Positions 23,353 to 31,513 of a stretch of DNA of 49,728 nucleotides are shown piece by piece (the stretch's first letter is position 1; the number at the start of each line of letters is the position of its first letter). The stretch is from Alicyclobacillus tolerans (GTDB lineage: Bacteria; Bacillota; Bacilli; Alicyclobacillales; Alicyclobacillaceae). Made by a program: the position numbers and the translations under genes. Below the pieces are notes generated by a model. It had not been told where the DNA came from and made no database searches. It saw only the letters and a list, made by a program, of their open reading frames with translations. The DNA lies in the NCBI RefSeq assembly GCF_021739485.1, contig NZ_JAJFNK010000037.1, positions 1-49,728 of the forward strand, given 5' to 3'.

Positions 23353-24273
23353 GTGAATGATTTATACCGGACCCTTGTGGAGATTGTGGAGGAGGAAACG
23401 CTGGTTCGCGCGGCTGAGTCCCTTCACCTAACGCAGCCCACCATCACCCGTCAGGTTCAACAGTTGGAACGCCAACTTGGAATGAAGCTGTTCGAGCGTG
23501 TCGGGAAGCGAATGATCATCAATCGCGCCGGGGAATTGACCTACCGCTATGCGAAGAGCTTCTTGGCGTTGGAACAAAAGATGCTCGACGAACTGCGGAC
23601 TCTGTCCGACCCGGAGACCGGAACCATTTACGTCGGAGCCGGGCTGACCCCGTCCATCTACTTACTCCCGCCCTTGTTGGCAGACTACAGAGCCAAGCAT
23701 CCAGGCGTGCAGTTCCAGGTCCGCTCCGGGTCCTCCCGCGAGGTCTGGACACTCCTGAAACAGCGGGAAATTGACATTGGCGTGGTGACCACAGTAGATG
23801 GCAAGTGGATTGACGAGGTCGACACAGTGCCTTTGTTCGAAGACGACGTATTGCTGGTCGCCTCCCCCGAGCACCCGCTTTCACAGGCCGGTGCGGTATA
23901 CTTTGGAGAGTTGGCAAACTACTCGTTTGTGCTCATGAGGGAAGGGTCTGGTCTTCGACAGATGATTGTCCGCCTCGCCGGCGAGCGAGGCGTGCCCATT
24001 CCCATCGCGATGGAGACCGACAGTTTAGAGAGCATCAATCGTCTGGTTCAAAACGGCGTCGGATTGTCGTTTTTACCGCGATCGGCTGTGCAAGACGATT
24101 TGACGGAGAGACGGCTTGTGCAGATCGCCGTTGTCGATGCCGTCCTTGGAGTTCGTACCATAACCCTGATCGCGTTGCGAGAAAGCCAGCTTTCGGCCAG
24201 CGCCGCCCAGTTTGTACGCGAACTGAGGGGCATCCAGCGCATTCACAGAAATTCAGAGTCAGTTGAACCTTGA
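23353..24273 (+). CDS. LysR-family transcriptional regulator
   Basis: 306 residues. The N-terminal winged helix-turn-helix reads LVEIVEEETLVRAAESLHLTQPTITRQVQQLERQLGMKLFERVGKRM, and the effector domain carries GTIYVGAGLTPSIYLLPPLL and GVGLSFLPRSAV. GTG 23353 has AAAAAGGCGG at proper distance; the longer frame to 23248 lacks a site and would precede the usual HTH start. It is divergent from purA and directly followed by the aldolase gene (18 bases), so it may regulate either side. Effector unknown; the ligand domain resembles the CysB/CbbR-type group only in general. Confidence 0.9.
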   Translation: MNDLYRTLVEIVEEETLVRAAESLHLTQPTITRQVQQLERQLGMKLFERVGKRMIINRAGELTYRYAKSFLALEQKMLDELRTLSDPETGTIYVGAGLTPSIYLLPPLLADYRAKHPGVQFQVRSGSSREVWTLLKQREIDIGVVTTVDGKWIDEVDTVPLFEDDVLLVASPEHPLSQAGAVYFGELANYSFVLMREGSGLRQMIVRLAGERGVPIPIAMETDSLESINRLVQNGVGLSFLPRSAVQDDLTERRLVQIAVVDAVLGVRTITLIALRESQLSASAAQFVRELRGIQRIHRNSESVEP

Positions 24274-24290
24274 CTCCCGGGAGGAAGACC

Positions 24291-24947
24291 GTGGAAAACT
24301 TCGATGAAGACCCGTTGCGTCGCAATGTGATCGAGTTTGCCCAGCGCTTGAGCTCAGAAGGACTCTCGATGGGAACGTCCGGGAACGTCAGTGTCCGGAT
24401 TGACGAATCCCGGTTTTTGATTACACCGACAGCCTTGCCCTACGACAGCCTGGAGCTGCAAGACGTGTGCTTAGTCGATTTGAACCACCCAGAAGTTCAA
24501 CAGGGCTTGCGCAAGCCCTCGTCAGAAACTCCCATGCACACGGCAGTGTATTTGGCAAGGCCGGACATCCATGCGCTTGTTCACACGCATTCCTTGTACG
24601 CGACGGCGTTTGCCTGTGCAGGGAAACCCGTTTCCGCGGTACACTATATCGTGGCGACCATGGGCAACGAAATTCCCGTGGTTCCGTACCGCACGTATGG
24701 AAGCCCGGAACTCGCGGACGCAGTCATGCAGACGTTTCGCACAGGACTTGGCGTTTTGCTGCAAAACCACGGCGTACTCGCTGCCGGTAAAACCCTGCAG
24801 GAAGCGTTTTATCACGCAACAACCATTGAGTACCTGGCACATTTGAGCTTTGTTGCTCAGTCCTTAGGAGGTCCGATCTTGTTGTCCGCAGCCGAGTTAG
24901 ATACAGTCCGGGAAAAATTCAAAGGCTACAACCAAAACAAGTTGTAA
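24291..24947 (+). CDS. Class II aldolase/adducin-family protein
   Basis: 218 residues with the zinc-dependent class II aldolase fold: LSMGTSGNVSVR (phosphate-binding loop), LITPTALPYD, KPSSETPMHTAVY (catalytic Glu), VHTHSLYATAFAC (His-x-His zinc ligands) and LLQNHGVLAAG (third zinc His). Relatives are L-fuculose-1-phosphate aldolase, L-ribulose-5-phosphate 4-epimerase and methylthioribulose-1-phosphate dehydratase. The substrate is not determined. GTG 24291 follows GGGAGG (24279-24284). It is coupled to the LysR gene upstream and followed after 32 bases by the octanoyltransferase-like gene. Confidence 0.9.
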   Translation: MENFDEDPLRRNVIEFAQRLSSEGLSMGTSGNVSVRIDESRFLITPTALPYDSLELQDVCLVDLNHPEVQQGLRKPSSETPMHTAVYLARPDIHALVHTHSLYATAFACAGKPVSAVHYIVATMGNEIPVVPYRTYGSPELADAVMQTFRTGLGVLLQNHGVLAAGKTLQEAFYHATTIEYLAHLSFVAQSLGGPILLSAAELDTVREKFKGYNQNKL

Positions 24948-24979
24948 ACTCAACTGAGGCAGGGGGAACCGAGAAGAGA

Positions 24980-25783
24980 ATGGTGACTTCACAAGACCTT
25001 CAATGCCTTCCGAGGGAAATCGCCGTCATTCAAACTGAAGACATGATGGACCCTCAGCACAACATTGACCTCGACGTTCAGATTGGCCAAGAGGTCGCCA
25101 AGGAACTGTGCCCTCCTGTCGTACGCGTATGGAGGTCCGCCCATCGGCGGGGTATTGGCGTCAGTCGCAAAGACGTCTCCTCCGCGAGCGGCCAGATTGC
25201 CAAAAGCACGCTGATGGGTGAAAATTGCAGCGTGATCGTCCGACAGACCGGGGGAACTGCCGTTCCGCAAGGCGACGGAGTCCTTCACCTGTCGTACCTG
25301 TTGCCTAGAACCCCCAACCCGGCTACAACGGATGCGTACTACCGCTTGCTGTGCGATCCGTTGATCCAATGGTTGAATGGGTACGGCATTGAGGCGACCA
25401 CCGGGGCTTTGCCTGGCAGTTACTGCGATGGGACGTACAACGTACTCGTCGAAGGCCAAAAACTCGTCGGCACGGCACAAGCGTGGCGCGGAGGACTGGC
25501 GGGCATGAAATCCCCGCACCCAGGATACATATTGGCTCACGCATGTCTGACCGTGGACGTCGACCTCAAGTGGGCGACGACTCAAATCAATCGCTTTTAC
25601 GAGTTGGCCGAGGATGAATACCGGGTGAATGAAGCGACATCGGTCAATTTGAAAGAGCTTGCCAAGGGCCGCTTTGGACCTCTGAATGCCGTGCAAGCCA
25701 CTCTTACGGCAGCCAACGATTTGGCGGAGTTCTACCACAAGTACTTGGCTGAGGCCGGGATACGTGTCGTTGACGGCCAATGA
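24980..25783 (+). CDS. LipL-like octanoyl/lipoyl transferase (BPL/LPL family)
   Basis: 267 residues of the biotin/lipoate protein ligase fold: VVRVWRSAHRRGIGVSRKDV, VIVRQTGGTAVPQGDGVLHLSYLLP (acyl-binding loop) and LPGSYCDGTYNVLVEGQKLVGTAQAWRGG. The Cys in GSYCDGTYN aligns with the catalytic Cys of Bacillus LipL (GSYCPGSYD), which moves octanoyl from GcvH to E2 subunits. LipM is a less likely alternative. No GcvH or lipoyl synthase is nearby. ATG 24980 is preceded by AGGGGGA and GAGAAGAGA. It forms an apparent operon with the LysR and aldolase genes, though no pathway link is obvious. Confidence 0.85.
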   Translation: MVTSQDLQCLPREIAVIQTEDMMDPQHNIDLDVQIGQEVAKELCPPVVRVWRSAHRRGIGVSRKDVSSASGQIAKSTLMGENCSVIVRQTGGTAVPQGDGVLHLSYLLPRTPNPATTDAYYRLLCDPLIQWLNGYGIEATTGALPGSYCDGTYNVLVEGQKLVGTAQAWRGGLAGMKSPHPGYILAHACLTVDVDLKWATTQINRFYELAEDEYRVNEATSVNLKELAKGRFGPLNAVQATLTAANDLAEFYHKYLAEAGIRVVDGQ

Positions 25784-25850
25784 ACCGTTCTAGGCCAGCA
25801 GACACTCGCTCTGGCCAACTTTGCGAACGGGCTCCTCGCAGGCTGCCCTT

Positions 25851-27116
25851 TCACAGGGGCAATTGCACCGTGACCGTTGTTCCTTGCCCAACTTGACTTT
25901 GCAGTTGGATCTTGCCTCCATGGGCTTCGGCAACCCATTTGGCAATCGCCAGCCCTAATCCAGCTCCCGATGCCCCATCCCGTTCGCGCGCCTTATCGGC
26001 CCGGTAGAAGCGTTCAAAGACCCGGTCGATGTCCTGTTCGTCAATTCCCTGCCCGGTGTCGGAAATGCGGACGATGGCGCCTCCTTTTTGCGAAGCTAAA
26101 GAGAGGTAGATGCTCCCGCCCGGGTTTGTGTATTTGCACGCGTTGTCCAGCAAGATGACGAACAACTGGTGCAGACGGCTCTTGTCGCCTTGGATGTGGA
26201 TGTTTGGCTCGATCTCTTGCGTCAGCGAAAGCTCACCGGCCTGGGCAACGGTTTGGAACAATTCCACGAGGTGGTCGAGCAGAGCCGATAGGTCCACGTC
26301 GTCCATGTGCAAAGCGGCGGCTTGGGAATCGCTTCGCGCGAGCGTGAGCAAGTCCGCTACCAGTTTGGAAAGGCGCCGGGCCTCGTTGTGGGCGTTGTTG
26401 ATCCACTCGAGGTTGTCTAACACGCCTTCATTGGAATGGTCCAACACAATATCCAGGTTCGATTGAATGACGGCCAGCGGGGTTCGCAGTTCGTGGGAAG
26501 CATCGGCTACGAAATCCACCTGACGCTGCCATGCCTTTCGCACGGGGCGCAAGGTGCGCTCGGCCAAGAAAAAACCGGCAAGTGTTGCGAGTACGGTTCC
26601 GGCAATGCCTACAAACAACAGAACTTCGCCCAGACGGCTCAACACGGCCAATTCGCGGGTGATGTTCGTGACGATGAGGATGTAGCGAGCCGGCAGCATT
26701 GTCGGGTCGGCTGAAGACACCCCGATGGGAAAGTAGACCATCCGGAACTGGTTGTCTCCTTCACTGAAGTTGACCACCCAATGGCTCCGCCTAGGATGAG
26801 TGTTGAAGAGGTTCGCAACTTCAGTGTCGAGACTTGGCGGCAGATTCGTCATGAATTGGTTCGGGGTGACGAACAGCAAGTACGTTTCCGATTCCGGCGA
26901 CAGGCTATTGATGACGGTTTGCACGTCGGTCGTGGCCAACTGATTGACGATGCCGGTGATGCGGGTGTCAATCGACCGGATGACTACCTGCTGCACAATG
27001 GTGTATACCGACACAGACGTGATGATGTATAGCAACAGCACAATTCCCACCGTGAGCATCGTCAAACGAACTCGCACGCGCCGAAAGACGGGATTAGTCT
27101 CGCGTCTGTCCATCAT
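25851..27116 (-). CDS. Membrane sensor histidine kinase (EnvZ/PhoR class)
   Basis: 421 residues: transmembrane helix 1 (about 18-42), an extracytoplasmic domain of about 120 residues, transmembrane helix 2 (about 165-187) ending in FFLAERTLRPVRKAW, HisKA with DASHELRTPLAVIQS (phospho-accepting His), and HATPase with LLDNACKYTNPGG (N box), ISDTGQGIDEQDIDRVFERFYRAD and GAGLGLAIAKWVAEAHGG. There is no full HAMP domain. It is translationally coupled to the regulator upstream: the regulator stop (27118-27116) overlaps the ATG (27116-27114) as TGATG; ATG 27113 is an alternative. The signal is unknown. Confidence 0.94.
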   Translation of the reverse strand: MMDRRETNPVFRRVRVRLTMLTVGIVLLLYIITSVSVYTIVQQVVIRSIDTRITGIVNQLATTDVQTVINSLSPESETYLLFVTPNQFMTNLPPSLDTEVANLFNTHPRRSHWVVNFSEGDNQFRMVYFPIGVSSADPTMLPARYILIVTNITRELAVLSRLGEVLLFVGIAGTVLATLAGFFLAERTLRPVRKAWQRQVDFVADASHELRTPLAVIQSNLDIVLDHSNEGVLDNLEWINNAHNEARRLSKLVADLLTLARSDSQAAALHMDDVDLSALLDHLVELFQTVAQAGELSLTQEIEPNIHIQGDKSRLHQLFVILLDNACKYTNPGGSIYLSLASQKGGAIVRISDTGQGIDEQDIDRVFERFYRADKARERDGASGAGLGLAIAKWVAEAHGGKIQLQSQVGQGTTVTVQLPL

Positions 27117-27796
27117 CAGCTTTTCGGCAGCCGAAAAACGTAGCCGACGCCGCGTACGGTTTCAATGTACGATGGTTGGTTCGGCTCATCAATTTTTTTT
27201 CGCAGAAAGTGAATGTAGTTTTCCACAGCATTGCCGATCACTTCGGCATCTGGACCCCAAACTCGGTCCAAAATCAACTCTTTGGACAGGACCTTGCCGT
27301 GGTTTCTGAGAAGGAGTTCTAACAACTGAAACTCTTTTGTGGTCAGTGTCAGAGACCGCGAACCCTGTTTGACAACCCGTTCGGAAAAATCAATGACAAA
27401 CGGACCAACCTGCATGTTTTCCGTACCGGTCAAATTGCCTGTGCGCCTCGTCAAAGCCCTCACCCTGGCAAGCAGTTCCTTGTTCGCAAAAGGCTTCACC
27501 AGGTAGTCATCGGCTCCCACGTCAAGGCCCTTCACCCTGTCGTCTACGGTGTCGCGTGCGGTGAGCAACAGGATGGGGACGTCTAATCCTTCCTGCCGGA
27601 CGCGCCGCACAATTTCTAAGCCGTCCAGTTTTGGGAGCATGATGTCGAGCACCAGCGCGTCGTAGCTGTTGGTCAGGGCTAGGTCTAAACCGCTCACGCC
27701 GTCATGGGCGACATCTGCCAAGTAGTGATTGTCTTGAAACAACTGCAAAAGAGCGGATGCCAGCCTTTTTTCGTCTTCAACCAATAAAATTCGCAT
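27116..27796 (-). CDS. OmpR/PhoB-family response regulator
   Basis: 226 residues: receiver domain starting MRILLVEDEKRL with phospho-acceptor Asp51 (ALVLDIMLPKLDG), Thr in LLLTARDTVDD and Lys in DYLVKPFANKEL, then a winged-helix DNA-binding domain (LTTKEFQLLELLLRNHGKVLSKELILDRVWG, NYIHFLRKKID, TVRGVGYVFRLPK). The open frame begins at 27856, but ATG 27796 preceded by GAGAGGAG is the true start. First gene of the two-component operon with the EnvZ-class kinase. Regulators of this class bind direct repeats, but no such link to specific targets is shown. Confidence 0.95.
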   Translation of the reverse strand: MRILLVEDEKRLASALLQLFQDNHYLADVAHDGVSGLDLALTNSYDALVLDIMLPKLDGLEIVRRVRQEGLDVPILLLTARDTVDDRVKGLDVGADDYLVKPFANKELLARVRALTRRTGNLTGTENMQVGPFVIDFSERVVKQGSRSLTLTTKEFQLLELLLRNHGKVLSKELILDRVWGPDAEVIGNAVENYIHFLRKKIDEPNQPSYIETVRGVGYVFRLPKS

Positions 27797-27947
27797 CGTT
27801 TCACTCCTCTCCGGACGACTTGAACCCCTGGTTCCCCGTCGACAATCCCGAGTCAATTTGCCTCATCCATTTGTATCGAGGATTTGCATCATGGACTTGC
27901 CCCATCCAAGCGCGTTCTTCTGAATTCACGTTCTTGGTGAACTGAAA

Positions 27948-28271
27948 CTATTGGATCGCGTTGCTCAGCGCTTTTGCGGTGATGTCGTAATGGGAGGCAT
28001 TCCACAGCACCTTCCCGTCGCGCATGACGATGGCCTGCGGAGATTGATGCCTGACCCCGAAGTGTTCAGCGTAGTAATTGGACAGCGGCCGCTCTTCGAT
28101 AACTCGGATCAGATACACCGGCGCAGTGTCCGCCGCGACGAACTGTTCCACTTGTCGGTATGCAGCGGCGCTGATAGGGCACTGTGTACTGTGTTTAAAG
28201 ATGACGACCGGTTTTCCCGGGTGTGCGGACAACGCCTGGTTCAACTCTTCTTCGGTGGTTAACATTTGCAT
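27948..28271 (-). CDS. ytxJ: Monothiol bacilliredoxin YtxJ
   Basis: 107 residues of thioredoxin fold with the YtxJ signature VIFKHSTQCPISAAAYRQVE; the single Cys of CPIS is the active residue. The rest (VYLIRVIEERPLSNYYAEHFGVRHQSPQAIVMRDGKVLW) matches the family. YtxJ/BrxC proteins remove bacillithiol from oxidised protein thiols, which places the organism among bacillithiol-producing Bacillota. ATG 28271 follows AAGGAGGCAG. It appears monocistronic. Identification is firm. Confidence 0.92.
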   Translation of the reverse strand: MQMLTTEEELNQALSAHPGKPVVIFKHSTQCPISAAAYRQVEQFVAADTAPVYLIRVIEERPLSNYYAEHFGVRHQSPQAIVMRDGKVLWNASHYDITAKALSNAIQ

Positions 28272-28466
28272 GGCTTCTGCCTCCTTGTTCTAGTCCTGAA
28301 GCCGGTATGGGCCGGAACCTGAGATTGCGTTGAGACTGTCATTATACGACCACCTGCTTGGCCGCCGACATCCTTATAGTACTTCTTTTTCTTCAGTTGA
28401 TCTTGTCGATCCCATCGTATAACGTAAAGTTTAATGAAAGTTGAGCCGGTACAGGGGGAATCGGTC

Positions 28467-28961
28467 ATGGGACAAACTGTGGGTCAACCGTCGGCTAAGG
28501 CATCGTCCCGCCGAAACAAGCTGTTGTTTGTGTTTGGGGCCATCCTCTTGTTGGGGGTAGGCGGCATGATTGCGACGGAAACCATTCATGCGTTGAGCGT
28601 TCGCGCGAAAACGGGTTCTGTGTTTAACACGTACGTGATCGACCACCACATTGGTATCGCGGACATTTCTGACGATGCATCCGGATTTCAAAGCGATTTT
28701 TGCGTCTTGCACTTGAACCAGCCGATTCCAGACAAGCAGTTGGAACAACAGGCTTTGAGTTTAATGCACCAGTACTACAAATTGGATGGCGGAAACTCCA
28801 TGACCATCGTGTACTCTTCCCGGGGTTCCGATAAAAGCGTGACCCAGGCCGATGCGTATTACCACAGCGCCGATCAGACCGTACTGCTGACGCTGAACAC
28901 GGCCTCCGGCAAGAAGCTTGTCTCCGAACACGTGAACTGGCCATCGAACGGCGCCAATTAA
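28467..28961 (+). CDS. Membrane-anchored hypothetical protein, 164 residues
   Basis: Not recognised. After a short basic cytoplasmic part (SRRNK) there is one membrane helix (about 20-38, LLFVFGAILLLGVGGMI), so about 120 residues face outward. This part contains VIDHHIGIADISDD, FCVLHLNQPIPDKQLEQQALSLMHQYYKL and a closing beta region. The frame opens at ATG 28434, but GGGGGA (28454-28459) points to ATG 28467. It is convergent with the permease gene at 29056; a GC-rich hairpin (GGGCGC/GCGCCC) lies between them near 28972. No function proposed. Confidence 0.65.
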   Translation: MGQTVGQPSAKASSRRNKLLFVFGAILLLGVGGMIATETIHALSVRAKTGSVFNTYVIDHHIGIADISDDASGFQSDFCVLHLNQPIPDKQLEQQALSLMHQYYKLDGGNSMTIVYSSRGSDKSVTQADAYYHSADQTVLLTLNTASGKKLVSEHVNWPSNGAN

Positions 28962-29055
28962 CGCCGCCCAGGGGCGCGATGCCATGCAGCGGCGCCCGGC
29001 GGCCGTCAAGGTGCTCCGAAACGACGCGAACTCCCGCAAACGTTTCACACCAGTT

Positions 29056-30414
29056 CTACGTCGTACTTGTGGGCGTTTGCGATCCGTCCAAACGATGCCA
29101 TCGCACGGTATTTTCCAAAATCACGGCAATCAAAATTCCAACCAGCATCCCGTTTCCCGCAATGGCGCGAACGAGCCCAGGCAGACTGGCAAAGGACTGC
29201 GTCGGCATGCTTTGGATGGCTAAACCCGTCAGCGTCGGAGCGGCGATGCGAAAGATGGTTCGAAACGTAAATTTCATGCCGTCCAGGTTTTGCAGCGCTG
29301 CACCAAACAACTGCAAATAGGCGACAAACAGTACAGAGTCCCCGATGCTGATGGGCAAGGTCGCAAAAAAAGCGGCCAATCCAGGCACCAACCCCAACAG
29401 TGTGAACAGCACGGCCCCGACAATGAAAGGAGCTTTATTGAGAAGCCGGGTTGTGCGTAAAAAGCCAATCGATGAGGTATATGGGGCGTAGGCTACCAAA
29501 GATAGGATTCCAGATAACGCCGTAAAGATGCCGGTCCACAAAAACGAACGGCGGTACCTTGCGTCTTGCACGGAGACTTCAAACAGCGGTTGGGAAGCGC
29601 GCAAGGTCGCCACGGTGTTGGTCGTGTTGATGAACGCCGTAAGGATGGCGGCAATAATGATGCCCGCATTAAAAGCTGGAGTTCCCCAGACAAAAGTCTC
29701 TGAAATGTCTTTCCAGTTTAGGGTTACAGGCGTTGTAGACTGCCCAAACAGTGCAACGTACAGCACCCAACCGAGGACAAGTCCAATCAGAATGGAAAAG
29801 TTGCTGAGCAGCCCTTTGCCTTTAATCGTCAGCACGGCAACCAATAAGGCCACGCCAATGGAAAGCCCTGCAATGCCCATGTGAATTTGACTAGACTGAC
29901 TGAGCCCCAACATCCCCTTGAGAAACATGTCAATGAGCTGCGCTGCCAGCAAAATGAGCAGGACCGCCATCACGACCGGGCTGAACAGCCGGTTCAACAA
30001 CTTGTGCAAGCCCATGAGTCCGGATATGGACATCAGAATGCCGCCGGCTATCATTCCAACAGCCAAGCTTCCTCCCACCGTTGCAAGCGACAAGCCGGAG
30101 GCCGATCCCATGGCCGCCAAGTTCAGTATGATGCTCCACCAAAACCCGGACTGGCCCTCCATCAGCGGCAGACCGTGACCGAGTAAAATTTGAATGAGGC
30201 AGGCAAGGCCGGTGAGCAAGAACGATCGCGACATCGTACCGCCAATCTGGCTGGGTGACAGATGGAACGCAGCCCCCACCGACAGCGGAATGACCACGGT
30301 GTTGGCGAACATAAACGACAGCCACTGTACCCCCGCAAACAACGTAATGAAGTTTTGTTTCATCTGCAACGCAATCGTTCGTCCTTTCCATGTTGTTTCG
30401 TTGGCTTCACCCAT
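29056..30414 (-). CDS. NCS2-family nucleobase (uracil/xanthine) permease
   Basis: 452 residues with about 12-14 membrane helices. The family's N-terminal segment (FAGVQWLSFMFANTVVIPLSVG) and the middle FWWSIILNLAAMG, AFNAGIIIAAILTAFINTTNTVATLRAS and APYTSSIGFLRTTRLLNKAPFIVGA correspond to the substrate-binding core of NCS2 proton symporters for uracil, xanthine, uric acid or adenine. The specificity cannot be read. The start is uncertain: ATG 30414 has no good binding site, and ATG 30363 is possible. Monocistronic and divergent from the HAD gene. Confidence 0.85.
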   Translation of the reverse strand: MGEANETTWKGRTIALQMKQNFITLFAGVQWLSFMFANTVVIPLSVGAAFHLSPSQIGGTMSRSFLLTGLACLIQILLGHGLPLMEGQSGFWWSIILNLAAMGSASGLSLATVGGSLAVGMIAGGILMSISGLMGLHKLLNRLFSPVVMAVLLILLAAQLIDMFLKGMLGLSQSSQIHMGIAGLSIGVALLVAVLTIKGKGLLSNFSILIGLVLGWVLYVALFGQSTTPVTLNWKDISETFVWGTPAFNAGIIIAAILTAFINTTNTVATLRASQPLFEVSVQDARYRRSFLWTGIFTALSGILSLVAYAPYTSSIGFLRTTRLLNKAPFIVGAVLFTLLGLVPGLAAFFATLPISIGDSVLFVAYLQLFGAALQNLDGMKFTFRTIFRIAAPTLTGLAIQSMPTQSFASLPGLVRAIAGNGMLVGILIAVILENTVRWHRLDGSQTPTSTT

Positions 30415-30578
30415 TGTACACTGAGGGTCGCGGAAGAAGGTACAGAAAATTTCGCGCGATTGGGTTTGCGGTAAAATAGAGAGGATGATTCACCTGAAGG
30501 CATCGGGCTTGTTGTGCCTGCAAGGGCGATTCATCACAAGACGCGCGGCCTGTGCTACGCCCATAGGAGGCCGAACTT

Positions 30579-31310
30579 TTGTTTCAAGCCATTTTTTTTG
30601 ACCTTGACCATACCTTGGTGGACACTCGCCGCCAGTACCACTTGGGGTTAACCCAGGCCCTTGAGCAAATCTACGGTTTTGTGCCGGAAGGCTTTATACC
30701 CCGGTTCATGCACCACAACGACGAACTGTGGCCGGAGTACGACAAGCGCCGCTTGAGTATGGAGGACCTTCGCATTGAGCGGTTTGTGCGCGCGTGGCGC
30801 GACCTTGGCCAGGAGAAGACGTCTGTCGAAGCGGCCCACTTTCACAAGGTCTATGCCGACACGTTGAAAGACACGCTGATGGTGTTTCCGGGAACACTGG
30901 AGATGCTCGACAGACTTCGCAATGACTACAAATTGGGCATTGTGACCAACGGATCGCCTGATTTTCAGAACATCAAAATGAAGGCGACTGGACTTGCGGA
31001 TTACTTTTCCCCGCAGGCCGTGGTTGTCTCGGAAGACATCGGCATGGCCAAGCCGCACCCCTCGGTTTATCAGGCAGCCTGTGAGCGAGTCGGAATTGAA
31101 GCCAGTCGAGCCCTGATGGTCGGGGATAACTACGCCAACGACGTCGCAGGGGCCAGAGCCTGCGGGCTGTCGGCCGTGTGGTATTGCCCCGACGAAGTGA
31201 TCGAGGCGAAAAGTGTCATGAAGCCGCCTGTCGAGGCTGCATTGCACACCCCTAAAGAGTTGCTGCGCAAAATTGAAGAACTCGATGGGCGCGGCGGCTT
31301 AACACTTTGA
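30579..31310 (+). CDS. HAD-superfamily hydrolase, YjjG-like (nucleotidase-type)
   Basis: 243 residues of haloacid-dehalogenase fold. Motif I is FFDLDHTLVDT (nucleophile and acid Asp), motif II GIVTNGSPDFQ (Thr), Lys in MAKPHPSVYQAAC, and motif III ALMVGDNYANDVAGA (acidic pair). A helical cap lies between motifs I and II. YjjG-type relatives are pyrimidine 5'-nucleotidases acting on UMP, dUMP or dTMP and noncanonical nucleotides; other HAD substrates are possible. TTG 30579 follows AGGAGG at good spacing. It is divergent from the NCS2 permease, a plausible pairing for nucleobase salvage but not proof. Confidence 0.88.
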   Translation: MFQAIFFDLDHTLVDTRRQYHLGLTQALEQIYGFVPEGFIPRFMHHNDELWPEYDKRRLSMEDLRIERFVRAWRDLGQEKTSVEAAHFHKVYADTLKDTLMVFPGTLEMLDRLRNDYKLGIVTNGSPDFQNIKMKATGLADYFSPQAVVVSEDIGMAKPHPSVYQAACERVGIEASRALMVGDNYANDVAGARACGLSAVWYCPDEVIEAKSVMKPPVEAALHTPKELLRKIEELDGRGGLTL

Positions 31311-31380
31311 GCTCGTCATTAACGTCTCTTTGAGCTGGTCCTTGAATCGCACTTTGAACTCGCCTCCGCCTCGCGCTTGT

Positions 31381-31394
31381 GCGGCGTTTGCCGC
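31381..31394 (+). terminator. Hairpin after the HAD gene
   Basis: GCGGC (31381-31385) and GCCGC (31390-31394) form a perfect 5-bp stem with loop GTTT, 70 bases after the HAD stop codon. No T-run follows; it may be the first helix of the leader RNA that follows, rather than a terminator. Confidence 0.35.
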
Positions 31395-31416
31395 TGTATG
31401 ACTTCGGTTTCGTTGA

Positions 31417-31493
31417 GAGATGTTATCCATTATGGGGATTTCCGTTCTTGCTGCGGAAGTTTCTGTAATCCGCGACGTACCACATAACATCTC
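31417..31493 (+). promoter_or_regulatory. Possible structured 5' leader of the NhaC-type antiporter gene
   Basis: GAGATGTTAT (31417-31426) pairs perfectly with ATAACATCTC (31484-31493), enclosing about 57 bases that contain a second hairpin GCGGA/TCCGC (31453-31457 and 31469-31473). The closing strand ends 8 bases before the AGGAG of the antiporter gene. Such a layout is common in metabolite- or ion-sensing leaders. I cannot match it to a named riboswitch. Confidence 0.45.
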
Positions 31494-31513
31494 AAAGCGA
31501 AGGAGCGAACGGT

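Noticed and set aside
24989..25780. Long minus-strand frame (263 residues) antisense to the LipL-like gene
   Set aside because: It mirrors a gene with clear BPL/LPL motifs, has no family signature or binding site, and is a shadow of codon bias.
30648..31247. Minus-strand frame of 199 residues opposite the HAD gene
   Set aside because: The HAD motifs are all on the plus strand with a good binding site; the opposite frame has no signature.
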